From NC2004 sp050874905 (GTDB lineage: Bacteria > Bacillota > Clostridia > Lachnospirales > Lachnospiraceae): a DNA stretch of 64,000 nt. Both the position numbers and the translations under genes were made by a program. The stretch covers positions 80,729 to 144,728 of the forward strand of contig JBNMLP010000005.1 of NCBI GenBank assembly GCA_050874905.1. The letters run 5' to 3'. Shown here one piece after another: positions 35,577 through 44,527 of this stretch. The notes below the pieces were generated by a model, which ran no database searches, was not told the DNA's origin, and saw only the letters and a program-made list of their open reading frames with translations. How positions within the stretch are numbered: the stretch's first letter is position 1; every line of letters begins with the position of its first letter.

Positions 35577-36233
35577 TTATAAAAAACCGTGCTCCGCTAA
35601 AAACGAAGTGGTTATGGTTTCTGTTTTTTTCTCTGGCTTGTCCTGCCGGTAAGCAAGCATCTGCCATACATATTTTCCGATCATATCACATTCCAGATTG
35701 ACATAATCGCCTGCTTTTCTGTCCTGCAGCGTCGTCTGCGCCCGTGTATGTGGGATCGTGGAAACGGAAAAGGAATGTTTGGAAACATCCGCAATCGTCA
35801 GGCTGATCCCGTCAATTGCAATCGACCCTTTCTTCACAAGATAAGGAAGCATCTCATCTGGCACACAAATGTCATACCATATGGCATTGCCATCCTTTCT
35901 CAAAGCCTCTATACGTCCTGTGCCATCAATATGTCCGCTGACCAGATGACCACCAAATCTGCCATCTGCCGGCATTGCCCGCTCTAAATTCACCCGTGTT
36001 CCCTTCGTCAAATGAGACAATGTCGTCTTATCAAAGGTTTCATTCATCACATCAACGCTATAGTGGTCTGTCCCACACTGAGTAACGGTAAGACATACCC
36101 CATTTAAAGCAATGCTGTCTCCTATTTTTGTGTGTTCCAAAACCTTTTTGGCTTTGATCGTAAGTGTAGCCGCTTCTGCTCCTCTTTGTACCCCTATGAT
36201 CTCGCCAACCTCCTCTACTAATCCGGTAAACAT
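35577..36233 (-). CDS. ribE: Riboflavin synthase, alpha chain
   Basis: Dismutates two 6,7-dimethyl-8-ribityllumazine to riboflavin. 218 aa with two lumazine-binding barrels: MFTGLVEEVGEI with IALNGVCLTV (1-95) and FGGHLVSGHIDGTG with SIAIDGISLTIADV (96-195). Its start overlaps the ribD stop by 16 nt, so translation is probably coupled. Confidence 0.95.
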   Translation of the reverse strand: MFTGLVEEVGEIIGVQRGAEAATLTIKAKKVLEHTKIGDSIALNGVCLTVTQCGTDHYSVDVMNETFDKTTLSHLTKGTRVNLERAMPADGRFGGHLVSGHIDGTGRIEALRKDGNAIWYDICVPDEMLPYLVKKGSIAIDGISLTIADVSKHSFSVSTIPHTRAQTTLQDRKAGDYVNLECDMIGKYVWQMLAYRQDKPEKKTETITTSFLAEHGFL

Positions 36234-37336
36234 GTACGCTCATCTCCTATCCTTCCGGTTATCAAAATGTCTTCTCCCACAGGGAAAAGCTCTGTCTGTG
36301 TCATCAAAATAGCATCTGCCATCTTCTTGATCCCTTCTCCCATCACCGGTCCTTTCGCCTGCTGCCCCATCACGAATTTCGGAGCAAGATAGGCATACAC
36401 CCGGTGGACCAGTCCGGCACAAAGCATGGAAGCATTTAAGGTTCCGCCCCCTTCCAGCAAAATGCCATTGATGCCTTCTTCCGAAAGCAGCTTCATCAAC
36501 AAAGAAACATCCACACGGCTTCCCTGCCCGGCACAAAGAAGCTTTACTCCCGCTAAAGTCAACTGCTCTTTTTTCTGTTCCTCTATCCCTGCCCCTTTGG
36601 CATAGGCGACATAGGTACGCACCTCATGGGCTGTTTTTACGATCTGACTGTCTAACGGAAGACGCAGCCGGGAATCACAGATAATGCGTACCGGATTGCA
36701 CGCCGGCTCGATCCGGCAGGTAAGCAGCGGATCATCCGCAAGCACCGTTTCAATCCCTACCATGATCCCCTTATATTTTTTACGAAGAAGCTGCACCTGA
36801 TTTCTGGCTTCCTCCGATGTCACCCATTTGGAGTCCCCGCTTTCACAGGCAATCTTACCATCCAGCGTCATCGCATATTTCATCGCAACAAAGGGAAGCT
36901 TCGTTTTCATAAAATGAAAAAAGACTTCATTGATTTTTTCACATTCCTCTTTTAAAATTCCGGTCTCTACTTCCACTCCGGCTTCTTTTAACTGTGCCAC
37001 ACCTTTTCCGGCGACCAGTGGATTATTATCCATCGCCCCGATATACACTTTTTTGATTCCCTTTTCTATGATGATCTGTGTACATGGCGGTGTCTTGCCA
37101 TAATGGCAGCACGGCTCTAAAGTGACATAAAGCTCTGCCCCTTCCGCCTCCTCCCGTGACAGACCAAGCAGGGCATTGCGCTCCGCATGGTACCCGCCAT
37201 AGCGTTCATGATACCCGGTTGCGATAACCTGATCGTCTTTTGCGACCACACACCCGACCAAAGGATTTAAGTCTGTATAGCCCATCCCCTTTTCGGCAAG
37301 GGAAAGTGCCATTTTCATATATGCTTCCTTTGTCAT
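36218..37336 (-). CDS. ribD: Bifunctional riboflavin deaminase / reductase
   Basis: A 372-aa fusion for the second and third pathway steps. Deaminase domain (1-145): zinc site HAERNAL near residue 50 with EPCCHYGKTPPC near residue 73. Reductase domain (about 150-365): KYAMTLDGKIA near residue 154, SDSKWVTSEEAR and ILLEGGGTLNASML near residue 294. First gene of the operon; the leader holds the FMN riboswitch and its terminator. Confidence 0.95.
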   Translation of the reverse strand: MTKEAYMKMALSLAEKGMGYTDLNPLVGCVVAKDDQVIATGYHERYGGYHAERNALLGLSREEAEGAELYVTLEPCCHYGKTPPCTQIIIEKGIKKVYIGAMDNNPLVAGKGVAQLKEAGVEVETGILKEECEKINEVFFHFMKTKLPFVAMKYAMTLDGKIACESGDSKWVTSEEARNQVQLLRKKYKGIMVGIETVLADDPLLTCRIEPACNPVRIICDSRLRLPLDSQIVKTAHEVRTYVAYAKGAGIEEQKKEQLTLAGVKLLCAGQGSRVDVSLLMKLLSEEGINGILLEGGGTLNASMLCAGLVHRVYAYLAPKFVMGQQAKGPVMGEGIKKMADAILMTQTELFPVGEDILITGRIGDERTCLPD

Positions 37337-37442
37337 AATAACCTCCTTTCAGACATAGAGACGAGATACGCGCTTTAAATCCCGCTCTGATCAACAGTCG
37401 TCAAATGCACCACATAAATGCGCGCATTTTTCTCGTCGCCAT

Positions 37443-37472
37443 AAAAAAAGCCCTGAGCATACACTCAGGGCT
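37443..37472 (-). terminator. Riboswitch-controlled terminator ahead of ribD
   Basis: Minus strand stem AGCCCTGAG/CTCAGGGCT with a 6-nt loop and seven T. It lies 58 nt after the FMN aptamer and about 105 nt before ribD, as expected for transcription attenuation. Confidence 0.93.
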
Positions 37473-37530
37473 GTTCCACCAATACTCCACGCAAATAAAG
37501 CTCACAAAAACTTTACCTGCCTGTTTCTTT

Positions 37531-37640
37531 CTTCTTCTCTCATCCAGACTATACTGTCGGTATTGGAATTGCACCAATTCAGCTTTCGCTCGCGGACTTT
37601 TACCGCCGGTCGGGAAATGCTCCCTGCCCTGAAGAAACTA
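37531..37640 (-). ncRNA. FMN riboswitch (RFN element)
   Basis: On the minus strand the conserved RFN blocks appear in order: TCAGGGCAGGG, TTTCCCGACCGGCGGT, AGTCCGCGAGC, a variable stem, ATACCGACAGTATAGTC and TGGATGAGAGAAG. FMN binding should free the downstream terminator and shut off ribD-E-BA-H. The 357-bp stretch between ribD and the next gene is filled by promoter, aptamer and terminator. Confidence 0.97.
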
Positions 37641-37660
37641 TATTCTGTTCGTTCAGACAA

Positions 37661-37689
37661 ACCTTAGCACATTTTACAGAAAAATGCAA
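37661..37689 (-). promoter_or_regulatory. Promoter of the rib operon
   Basis: Minus strand TTGCAT, 17 nt, TAAGGT, about 20 nt upstream of the FMN aptamer. Confidence 0.55.
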
Positions 37690-37693
37690 GAGG

Positions 37694-39583
37694 TCATTGT
37701 TCCTCCGCCATCGTTTCATTATAACGGATCAGATCTGCCTTTCTTTTTATATACCACTGATTCAATGCCGTAGCATCCTTGGTGACTTCAAAATAGTAAT
37801 CATTGGAACCATCCCAATTATTTTCTATTTCTTTTGTTTTTGAGGCTGTTACCATAAAAGAGAGTCCCCAGTTTACATGTTCCGTATTATAGATACCATT
37901 TGTTTCGTTATTTTCCGCTGACTTTTCGGAATCTGCAAAATCAGCAACTGTGATATGTCCGGCCTGGAGATCACAGATCAGTGCATCATAAATCTCCGCC
38001 TGATACCGGGCAGGAATTGAATAACCTTTATCCTCCCCTGTTTCTGACAGATAAACATTACTCAATCCGCCTGTGTTATTTTCCTCTAAACCATAACGTT
38101 TTAAAATGCCATTTTTGTCATTTAACATGGCAAGCAGTTTCATAGCAGCTTCTTTGTTGGAATCAAGCGTAAAATCATAATTATGTGTCCCACTTCCGCC
38201 ATTTTTATAATAGTAGGTAATAGAGACATAACTGGTACTTTCATCCAGTGTGCTAATACTCTGTTTTTTCGCCCACTGATTCAATGATTCCTCAAAAGCT
38301 ATGACCTGTTTGATCTCATCTGTCTTTGTAACCGAAGCCTCATGTCCCATATCCACCGATATCTTTATCTTTTTCAACTGGTCTGCCTGCACCTGCCCCC
38401 GTTGCAATGTCAGATAATGCTCCCCGACGAAAATAGTACCGATCACCAGACAGAACAGCAGTATCGTATGCCAGGACAAATCTTTAAACACATGAAATGT
38501 TTTTTCCAGGATCATATCACACACAATATAACTTAGGATCGTTCCTGCCACAAGCAGTACAAGGCCGCACAGATAAAAAGTATCGTATGTCTGATTCATG
38601 GCAAGCAGGAAAAATCCTAAAAAATACATTGTGATCACAAAAAGCAGACTTGCGCAAAAACAAAATACAAACCGGAAAATTACTTTACTCCAGGAAAAGA
38701 CTAATGTTTCTCCCACACGTTCCATTTTCCGCTTTTTATATAAAAGTAACGCCAGGAAAAAACAAATTGCTGCCGGGATCAGATACAAGGCAAATCTTGC
38801 AATCTCCGGAGCAAAAAAATGATTCAGCATCGCAGAATTCACCTGTCGTACGATATCATCCGTTTCTCCATGCTGACCTTTGAAAAGATTGCTCATTTTT
38901 AACAACGGAGTCATCCATGCAACAATACGATCTACCCCCTGCGTACTGCTGTATTGATGTGATCCATACGCAAAAAAATCCGTCACAAATTGTAAGAGCA
39001 TCATCACACAATAAACAACTACCTGTATCACCATATACATGATAATACTCATAACGGAGTTTCCACTAAACATGGTAAGCAGCACAGCAAGGCTGTAAAA
39101 AAAGACGGCAGCACACAATATTTCCAGGAAATAACTAAGCAGTGCAACCCCCATTGGAATATGCCCGATCAGGCAAAAAAGTCCGATCGTGACAAAAAGC
39201 AGCACAACCGGGATCATCAGCATCAGATAACCGGCAAGTGCATGAGATAAAAACAGACATTTTCTCGATAGTGGAAAACTGTGCATCAAAAAAGCAGATG
39301 TACTCCGATTCAGATACTGAAATACCAGTACAGCGCAAAGAATGGCACAACCGCAGATCAGGATCAACATAAAATTACTTGTCATACTGCGTGCCAGCTG
39401 CTCACATAACAGGTCTTTGATCTGTGCCTTTGTGTAATTCATTCCAAAATAGGAGTACTTTGACAACAGAAGCAACGCATATGTAACCTGAAGTACGATC
39501 GTTGGTACTACCCACACCGGCCATAGCCGTGTCAGATCCTTCTTTACGATTGTTTTATTACAAAAGGATGTCTTTGATTCCAT
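37694..39583 (-). CDS. ABC exporter permease of a GntR-regulated (YtrA-type) system
   Basis: A 629-aa membrane protein with about six helices in residues 20-290, several more around 300-400, and a soluble, mainly extracytosolic domain from about 410 to the end. The first gene's ATPase overlaps it by 26 nt (SD AGGAGG inside the overlap). Such GntR-ATPase-permease units often handle cell-envelope stress or peptide antibiotics; here that is inference from layout. The soluble C-terminal part matches nothing I recognise. Confidence 0.75.
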   Translation of the reverse strand: MESKTSFCNKTIVKKDLTRLWPVWVVPTIVLQVTYALLLLSKYSYFGMNYTKAQIKDLLCEQLARSMTSNFMLILICGCAILCAVLVFQYLNRSTSAFLMHSFPLSRKCLFLSHALAGYLMLMIPVVLLFVTIGLFCLIGHIPMGVALLSYFLEILCAAVFFYSLAVLLTMFSGNSVMSIIMYMVIQVVVYCVMMLLQFVTDFFAYGSHQYSSTQGVDRIVAWMTPLLKMSNLFKGQHGETDDIVRQVNSAMLNHFFAPEIARFALYLIPAAICFFLALLLYKKRKMERVGETLVFSWSKVIFRFVFCFCASLLFVITMYFLGFFLLAMNQTYDTFYLCGLVLLVAGTILSYIVCDMILEKTFHVFKDLSWHTILLFCLVIGTIFVGEHYLTLQRGQVQADQLKKIKISVDMGHEASVTKTDEIKQVIAFEESLNQWAKKQSISTLDESTSYVSITYYYKNGGSGTHNYDFTLDSNKEAAMKLLAMLNDKNGILKRYGLEENNTGGLSNVYLSETGEDKGYSIPARYQAEIYDALICDLQAGHITVADFADSEKSAENNETNGIYNTEHVNWGLSFMVTASKTKEIENNWDGSNDYYFEVTKDATALNQWYIKRKADLIRYNETMAEEQ

Positions 39584-40457
39584 AATCCGCCCCTCCTAAC
39601 TCATAAATAAAAATTTCTTCTAACGTAAGCGGCAATACATCGATCAGCAACGGATGATATTGTTTTGCCAGCTGTTTCACACGCTCCGGTGTTCCCTTTA
39701 CGATCCATGTATGCACTTTGCCCAGCTTAGAGCGATGCATCACAACAAAGTCGTCGCTCATATCCGGAACTTCCCCTTCAAAGGCAATCTGCAGCTTGGT
39801 AACACCTCCCTGCAGTTCGGAAAGAGAACGTTCTAAGATCAGCTCACCCTTATGCATGATCCCGACGTGGTCACAGACATCCTCTAGCTCTCTTAAATTA
39901 TGAGAGGAAACCAATACTGTCATCTTCTTTTGTTCCACCTCGGAAAGAAGGATGCTCCATACCTGTCTTCGTATTACCGGATCCAATCCGTCTACCGGCT
40001 CGTCAAGCAAAAGAAGTTGTGGTCTTGTGCTGATCGCCAGTACAAATGCCGCCTGCTTTTGCATTCCCTTTGACATTTTTCGAAAAGGACGGTGCTCGTC
40101 AAGTTCAGGAAATATATCGCACAGCTTGTGATACATCTTCTCATCAAAGGTTGGGTAAATGCCTTTATAATAGCGCATCATATCAGCCAGTCCTGCCTGT
40201 CTGAAATAAAAAATATCATCCGGTATAAAGCACAGTTTTGCTTTGGCTGTTACATTTTCATATACCGGTTCGCCATCGATCAGGATCTGTCCCTCATCCG
40301 GTCTGAAAATTCCAGCAATATGACGTAACAGTGTGGATTTACCTGCTCCATTTGGACCTACCAGGCCATATACCGAACCCTTGGTCACATGAATACTGGC
40401 ATCCTTTAGTGCCGGGAATCCGTCAAAACTCTTTTTGATATGTTCTCCCTGTATCAT
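39558..40457 (-). CDS. ABC transporter ATPase of the GntR-regulated system
   Basis: A 299-aa nucleotide-binding subunit: Walker A GPNGAGKST near residue 34, signature MSKGMQKQ near residue 130, Walker B LLLLDEPVDGLDP near residue 151 and the switch His in VSSHNLRELE near residue 185. The C-terminal ~80 residues are an accessory domain seen in export ATPases. The ATG at 40455-40457 overlaps the GntR stop by one base (TGATG). Confidence 0.9.
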   Translation of the reverse strand: MIQGEHIKKSFDGFPALKDASIHVTKGSVYGLVGPNGAGKSTLLRHIAGIFRPDEGQILIDGEPVYENVTAKAKLCFIPDDIFYFRQAGLADMMRYYKGIYPTFDEKMYHKLCDIFPELDEHRPFRKMSKGMQKQAAFVLAISTRPQLLLLDEPVDGLDPVIRRQVWSILLSEVEQKKMTVLVSSHNLRELEDVCDHVGIMHKGELILERSLSELQGGVTKLQIAFEGEVPDMSDDFVVMHRSKLGKVHTWIVKGTPERVKQLAKQYHPLLIDVLPLTLEEIFIYELGGADYGIKDILL

Positions 40458-40837
40458 CACGCTTTCCCTCCTGTCAAATTCTGATAATATGCTGTTACAT
40501 GTTCTGTCACCTGCTCCCCCTCTTCCTGCAAAAAGGACAGCTCCTCAAGCACGTGGTCAAGCTGCTCATATAACGCTGCGATCTTGCCCTGATCCGGCAT
40601 AGGACGTTCCGCTACAAAGCTTCCTTTCCCCGCAACGGTATATAAAAATCCTTCCTGTTCTAAATCACGGTAAGCACGCTGAATGGTGTTTGGATTGATC
40701 GCCAGACTGCCTGCCAGTTCCCGTACGGATGGCAGTTTTTCATCCGGTTCTAATACACCTTTTATGACCAGCTTGCGAAGCCCATCCTTCACCTGTTCAT
40801 AAATCGGTCTGGAGTCTCTGAAATCCAAATGAATCAC
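40457..40837 (-). CDS. GntR-family (YtrA-type) transcriptional repressor
   Basis: A 126-aa regulator: winged HTH in residues 8-75 (RPIYEQVKDGLRKLVIKG, LPSVRELAGSLAINPNTIQRAYRDLE) and a short helical C-terminus for dimerisation, no ligand domain, which is the YtrA layout. The start is a GTG at 40835-40837 with AGGAGG 7 nt ahead. It should repress its own operon through the palindrome at 40863-40901. Confidence 0.92.
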   Translation of the reverse strand: MIHLDFRDSRPIYEQVKDGLRKLVIKGVLEPDEKLPSVRELAGSLAINPNTIQRAYRDLEQEGFLYTVAGKGSFVAERPMPDQGKIAALYEQLDHVLEELSFLQEEGEQVTEHVTAYYQNLTGGKA

Positions 40838-40862
40838 GTTATCACCTCCTGTATGACATATG

Positions 40863-40901
40863 CATCTTAACTGTATTAAGTCATCTAATACAGTTAAGAT
40901 G
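40863..40901. promoter_or_regulatory. GntR operator, 16-bp perfect inverted repeat
   Basis: Arms CATCTTAACTGTATTA and TAATACAGTTAAGATG flank a 7-nt spacer. It begins in the -10 and covers the start of transcription, 25 nt ahead of the GntR start. Confidence 0.85.
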
Positions 40902-40927
40902 GTAACATGATCTTTCTCCTCTGTCAA
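40899..40927 (-). promoter_or_regulatory. Promoter of the GntR-ABC operon
   Basis: Minus strand TTGACA, 17 nt, TACCAT. The -10 overlaps the operator edge. Confidence 0.75.
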
Positions 40928-40933
40928 GCCGAC

Positions 40934-40981
40934 AAAAAATCCCTTAAGCAAAAGGTATGCACGCCTCTGCTTAAGGGATTT
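40934..40981 (-). terminator. Rho-independent terminator of thrH
   Basis: Minus strand stem AAATCCCTTAAGCA/TGCTTAAGGGATTT, perfect over 14 bp, then six T, 22 nt after the thrH stop. Confidence 0.93.
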
Positions 40982-41002
40982 ATGACGTTACTATGGAATT
41001 TC

Positions 41003-41602
41003 TTACATGGCACGTTTGATCGCGTCAAACAGCTCATCATAAGTTTCATATGCCGGATACTGTGGATAATCCTTTTTGATCTGCTCCGTAGAACGGAATA
41101 AAAATCCTGCCTTGCTCGCCTCGATCATAGCCAGATCATTGTGGCTGTCTCCGCTGGCGATCGTTTCATAACCGATCGACTGTAATGCTTTGACTGTAGT
41201 AAGCTTTGACTTCTCACAACGCATCTTAAATCCGGTGATCGTTCCGTCCTCTGCCACGATCAGCTCATTGCACATGATCGTCGGCCAACCAAGCTTCTTC
41301 ATCAATGGTTTGGCAAACTGGGTAAACGTATCGCTGATGATGATCACCTGACCTAACTCACGCAGCTTATCCAAAAACTCTTTTGCACCTGGAAGCGGAT
41401 CAATCTTTGCGATCGTGTCCTGAATCTCTTTTAAGCCAAGACCATGCTCCTTTAAGATGTCCAGACGATAATTCATGAGCTTGTCGTAATCCGGCTCATC
41501 ACGGGTCGTCTTTTTCAATGCTTCAATTCCTGTTTCCTCGGCAAATGCGATCCAGATCTCCGGAACCAGTACACCCTCTAAATCCAAACAAGTAATAACC
41601 AT
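41003..41602 (-). CDS. thrH: ThrH-type phosphoserine phosphatase / homoserine phosphotransferase
   Basis: A 199-aa HAD enzyme of the ThrH branch, which dephosphorylates phosphoserine and can pass the phosphate to homoserine. Motif I DLEGVLVPEIW starts near residue 7 (Asp nucleophile; Glu in place of the second Asp, typical of ThrH). Motif II is IISDTFTQF near residue 89, motif III lies in KSKLTTVKAL and motif IV is ASGDSHNDLAMI near residue 149. Monocistronic, with its own promoter and terminator. The bifunctional activity is known for the family, not shown here. Confidence 0.9.
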   Translation of the reverse strand: MVITCLDLEGVLVPEIWIAFAEETGIEALKKTTRDEPDYDKLMNYRLDILKEHGLGLKEIQDTIAKIDPLPGAKEFLDKLRELGQVIIISDTFTQFAKPLMKKLGWPTIMCNELIVAEDGTITGFKMRCEKSKLTTVKALQSIGYETIASGDSHNDLAMIEASKAGFLFRSTEQIKKDYPQYPAYETYDELFDAIKRAM

Positions 41603-41643
41603 GTCTTTTCCTCCATTTTCTTTCGCTATACATTGTTATGTTA

Positions 41644-41672
41644 ATAGTACCATAAAATAATAGGATACTCAA
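41644..41672 (-). promoter_or_regulatory. Promoter of thrH
   Basis: Minus strand TTGAGT, 17 nt, TACTAT with TG one base ahead of the -10. Confidence 0.65.
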
Positions 41673-41701
41673 CTGTTCTTGTTTCTTTTCCGGCAACACT
41701 A

Positions 41702-41710
41702 TGGTATACT
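41702..41710 (+). promoter_or_regulatory. Extended -10 promoter of the amino-acid importer operon
   Basis: TGGTATACT about 70 nt before the gene at 41779, with no good -35. Divergent from the thrH promoter. Confidence 0.5.
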
Positions 41711-41778
41711 ATCCGGGTAACAAAGTAGTGCTTTAGCAAATCAAAGTACGAAGAACTATTATTATAAGGAGAATACAC

Positions 41779-43284
41779 ATGAAACGCACGCTTCAAAAAT
41801 TTACATTAGTGCTTATGACACTGCTGCTTGCCAGCTCAGTTGTAAGCGGACTCGGTCTGTTTAAACCGAAAGCATCGGAAAAAGAGAAATTTATCGTCGG
41901 CTTCGATGCAGAATTTCCCCCTTATGGATATATGGATGACAATGGCGAATATGTCGGTTTTGATCTCGACCTCGCCGCAGAGGTCTGCAAACGCAACGGC
42001 TGGGAATTAGAAAAACGTCCGATCGCATGGGATTCCAAAGATTCCGAATTAAATTCCGGCTCCATTTCCTGTATCTGGAACGGGTTTACGATGAACGGCC
42101 GTGAAAATAACTACACCTGGTCTACCCCTTATGTGGATAACTCTCAGGTAGTTATTGTGAAAAAAGGCTCCTCGATCAAAAAGCTGACCGATCTTTCCGG
42201 GAAGATCTTAGTTGTGCAGAGTGACTCCTCTGCCTTAGCTGCCCTGACGGGAGACGATGCCACCGAAGAAAACAAAGCCATTGCGGCCTCTTTAAAAGAA
42301 TTACAGCAGGTTGGCGATTACAACTCTGCTTTCATGAACCTGCAAAGTGGTATGGTGGATGCGATCGCGATGGATATCGGTGTTGCCAACTATCAGTTAT
42401 CCGGAAAAGAGGATGAATTTGTCATTCTTGATGAGCGTCTTTCTTCCGAAGAATACGGCATCGGTTTCAAAAAGGGAAATACCGAGCTGCGTGATCAGGT
42501 ACAGGAAGCCTTGTTTGCCATGCTGGACGATGGCACCTTTGCCGATATTGCAAAAAAATGGGGACTGACCGACAGCGTCTGTCTGGACAAAAATGATTCC
42601 TACAATGACGGCTCTGCCAATGCAGTAAAAAAAGTCGGCTTACAAACGATCATCAAACAGTTAGCACCCGGCATGGGCGCAACACTCAGCATTTTCCTGC
42701 TGACCATTCTATTTTCCATGCCGCTTGGACTTTTGCTTACAGCAATCCGTATGTCACGCTCGAAGGTACTTCAGTGGATCGCCCGGATCTACATTTCCAT
42801 CATGCGCGGAACTCCGCTGATGCTGCAGCTTTTAGTTGTATTCTTTGCCCCATATTATGTATTCGGCATCAGTACCTCCTACTCCTACCGTTTCTATGCG
42901 GTGATCATCGGATTTTCTTTAAACTATGCCGCTTATTTTGCGGAAATCTACCGCTCCGGTCTGCAAAGCATTCCGCTCGGTCAGAAGGAAGCTGCGGCTG
43001 TTATGGGATACAGCAAGATCCAGACCTTTACCAAAATTTTATTCCCGCAGATGGTAAAACGGGTCATGCCTCCGGTTACCAACGAGATCATCACACTCGT
43101 AAAGGACACCTCACTGGCATTTGCCCTTGCATATACGGAAATGTTTACGACCGCCAAACAGATCGCAGCCTCCCAGGCTTCCTTAGTACCTCTGTTTATT
43201 GCGGGTGTCTTCTATTACATTTTCAACTTTGTTGTGGCATTCTTTATGGAAAAGATCGAACAGAAATTAGACTATTACCGTTAG
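41779..43284 (+). CDS. Amino-acid ABC importer, substrate-binding protein fused to permease
   Basis: A 501-aa fusion. N-terminal signal segment (1-33), then a type 3 solute-binding domain (about 36-265: FIVGFDAEFPPYGYMDDNGEYVGFDLDLA, IWNGFTMNGRE), then a HisM/GlnP-type permease with about five helices (from residue 300) and the EAA loop near residue 400 (GLQSIPLGQKEAAAVMGYSK). Such fusions deliver polar amino acids such as glutamine or cystine; the exact ligand is not readable. It is 13 nt upstream of its ATPase gene. Confidence 0.92.
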   Translation: MKRTLQKFTLVLMTLLLASSVVSGLGLFKPKASEKEKFIVGFDAEFPPYGYMDDNGEYVGFDLDLAAEVCKRNGWELEKRPIAWDSKDSELNSGSISCIWNGFTMNGRENNYTWSTPYVDNSQVVIVKKGSSIKKLTDLSGKILVVQSDSSALAALTGDDATEENKAIAASLKELQQVGDYNSAFMNLQSGMVDAIAMDIGVANYQLSGKEDEFVILDERLSSEEYGIGFKKGNTELRDQVQEALFAMLDDGTFADIAKKWGLTDSVCLDKNDSYNDGSANAVKKVGLQTIIKQLAPGMGATLSIFLLTILFSMPLGLLLTAIRMSRSKVLQWIARIYISIMRGTPLMLQLLVVFFAPYYVFGISTSYSYRFYAVIIGFSLNYAAYFAEIYRSGLQSIPLGQKEAAAVMGYSKIQTFTKILFPQMVKRVMPPVTNEIITLVKDTSLAFALAYTEMFTTAKQIAASQASLVPLFIAGVFYYIFNFVVAFFMEKIEQKLDYYR

Positions 43285-43297
43285 AAAGGAGCTTCCT

Positions 43298-44056
43298 ATG
43301 TACCTGTTAGAAATGAATCATATTAAAAAAAGTTTTGATGGAAAAGAAGTATTAAAGGACATCAACCTGAGCGTGTCGGAAGGTGAAGTAGTTTCCATTC
43401 TTGGTCCTTCCGGTTCCGGAAAGTCCACGCTGCTGCGCTGTGCCACCTTCTTAGAAACGATCGACGACGGTGAAACTGCCTATGTGGATGAACCAGTAGT
43501 TACCAGTGAAAATGGAGCTGCCCACTACCCTTCCAAAAAGGAGATCAAAAAAGCGCAGGAAAACTTTGGACTGGTATTCCAGAATTTTAACCTGTTCCCA
43601 CATTATACCGTATTAAAAAATATCACGGACGCTCCTCTTACCATTCAGAAACGAAAAAAAGAAGAAGTGATGAAGGAAGCGAAAGAGCTGCTTGCCAAAG
43701 TCGGCTTATCTGATAAAGAGGCTGCTTATCCGTGCGAATTATCCGGTGGACAGCAGCAGCGTGTTGCGATCGCCCGCGCCTTAGCGCTGCATCCAAAGAT
43801 CTTATTTTTTGACGAACCAACTTCTGCCCTTGATCCGGAGATCACGGCAGAGATCTTACGGGTAATGAAAGCATTGGCTGCTGACAATATGACGATGGTC
43901 GTTGTTACCCACGAGATTGCCTTTGCCCATGCGGTATCCGACCGCATCATCTTTATGGATGACGGTATGGTGGTAGAAGAAGGAACTCCTTCCCAGGTGA
44001 TCGACCACCCAAGCAATGAACGGACAAAAGCATTTTTACAGAAACTACATGTATAA
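43298..44056 (+). CDS. Amino-acid ABC importer ATPase (GlnQ/HisP type)
   Basis: A 252-aa nucleotide-binding subunit. Walker A GPSGSGKST near residue 34, Q-loop in FGLVFQNFNLFPH near residue 91, signature LSGGQQQR near residue 148, Walker B ILFFDEPTSALDP near residue 168 and the switch His in VTHEIAFA. It serves the fused binding protein/permease upstream and is followed at once by a terminator. Confidence 0.94.
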   Translation: MYLLEMNHIKKSFDGKEVLKDINLSVSEGEVVSILGPSGSGKSTLLRCATFLETIDDGETAYVDEPVVTSENGAAHYPSKKEIKKAQENFGLVFQNFNLFPHYTVLKNITDAPLTIQKRKKEEVMKEAKELLAKVGLSDKEAAYPCELSGGQQQRVAIARALALHPKILFFDEPTSALDPEITAEILRVMKALAADNMTMVVVTHEIAFAHAVSDRIIFMDDGMVVEEGTPSQVIDHPSNERTKAFLQKLHV

Positions 44057-44059
44057 AAA

Positions 44060-44090
44060 AAATCCCATCAGTCTCCTGCTGATGGGATTT
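44060..44090. terminator. Bidirectional terminator between the importer and suf operons
   Basis: Stem AAATCCCATCAG/CTGATGGGATTT with a 7-nt loop. A-run on one side and T-run on the other, so it can end both the rightward importer operon and the leftward suf operon (sufU stop 12 nt away). Confidence 0.92.
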
Positions 44091-44101
44091 CTTTTGCTCT
44101 T

Positions 44102-44527
44102 TTATTCTTCTTTCAAGGCTTCACTTAATGTGTGCCACCCAAGTACCGCACATTTCACACGTGCCGGCATATGGGAAATATCCTGAAGGGCAGAGGCTTC
44201 TTCCAACTGCTCGATCTCCTCTTTGGTTGCTTCTGATTTGATCATTTTCATAAACAGGTTCCCCAGATGCAAGGCCTCCATTTTTGATTTTCCTACGATC
44301 ATACCGAGCATAATGTCTGCGGATGCCTGCGAAATGGCACATCCGTCTCCGACAAAAGCACCATCCGTGATCACACCGTCTTCCACCTTCAGCTTTAAGT
44401 AAATGTCATCGCCACAGTTTGGATTAACACCCTCCAATACGATATTGGCATCGGCAAGGTCATGCTTAAATTCCGGATGGATGTTGTGTTCGGTTAATAT
44501 CTCATTATAAAAGCTTCTATTCTCCAT
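44102..44527 (-). CDS. sufU: SufU sulfur-transfer protein
   Basis: Zinc protein that accepts persulfide sulfur from SufS in Gram-positives. 141 aa. The three Cys ligands are in NPNCGDD near residue 36, GDGCAISQAS near residue 62 and ARVKCAVLGWHTL near residue 126, together with the Asp of the first motif. It overlaps the end of sufS by 11 nt. Last gene of the operon. Confidence 0.95.
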   Translation of the reverse strand: MENRSFYNEILTEHNIHPEFKHDLADANIVLEGVNPNCGDDIYLKLKVEDGVITDGAFVGDGCAISQASADIMLGMIVGKSKMEALHLGNLFMKMIKSEATKEEIEQLEEASALQDISHMPARVKCAVLGWHTLSEALKEE

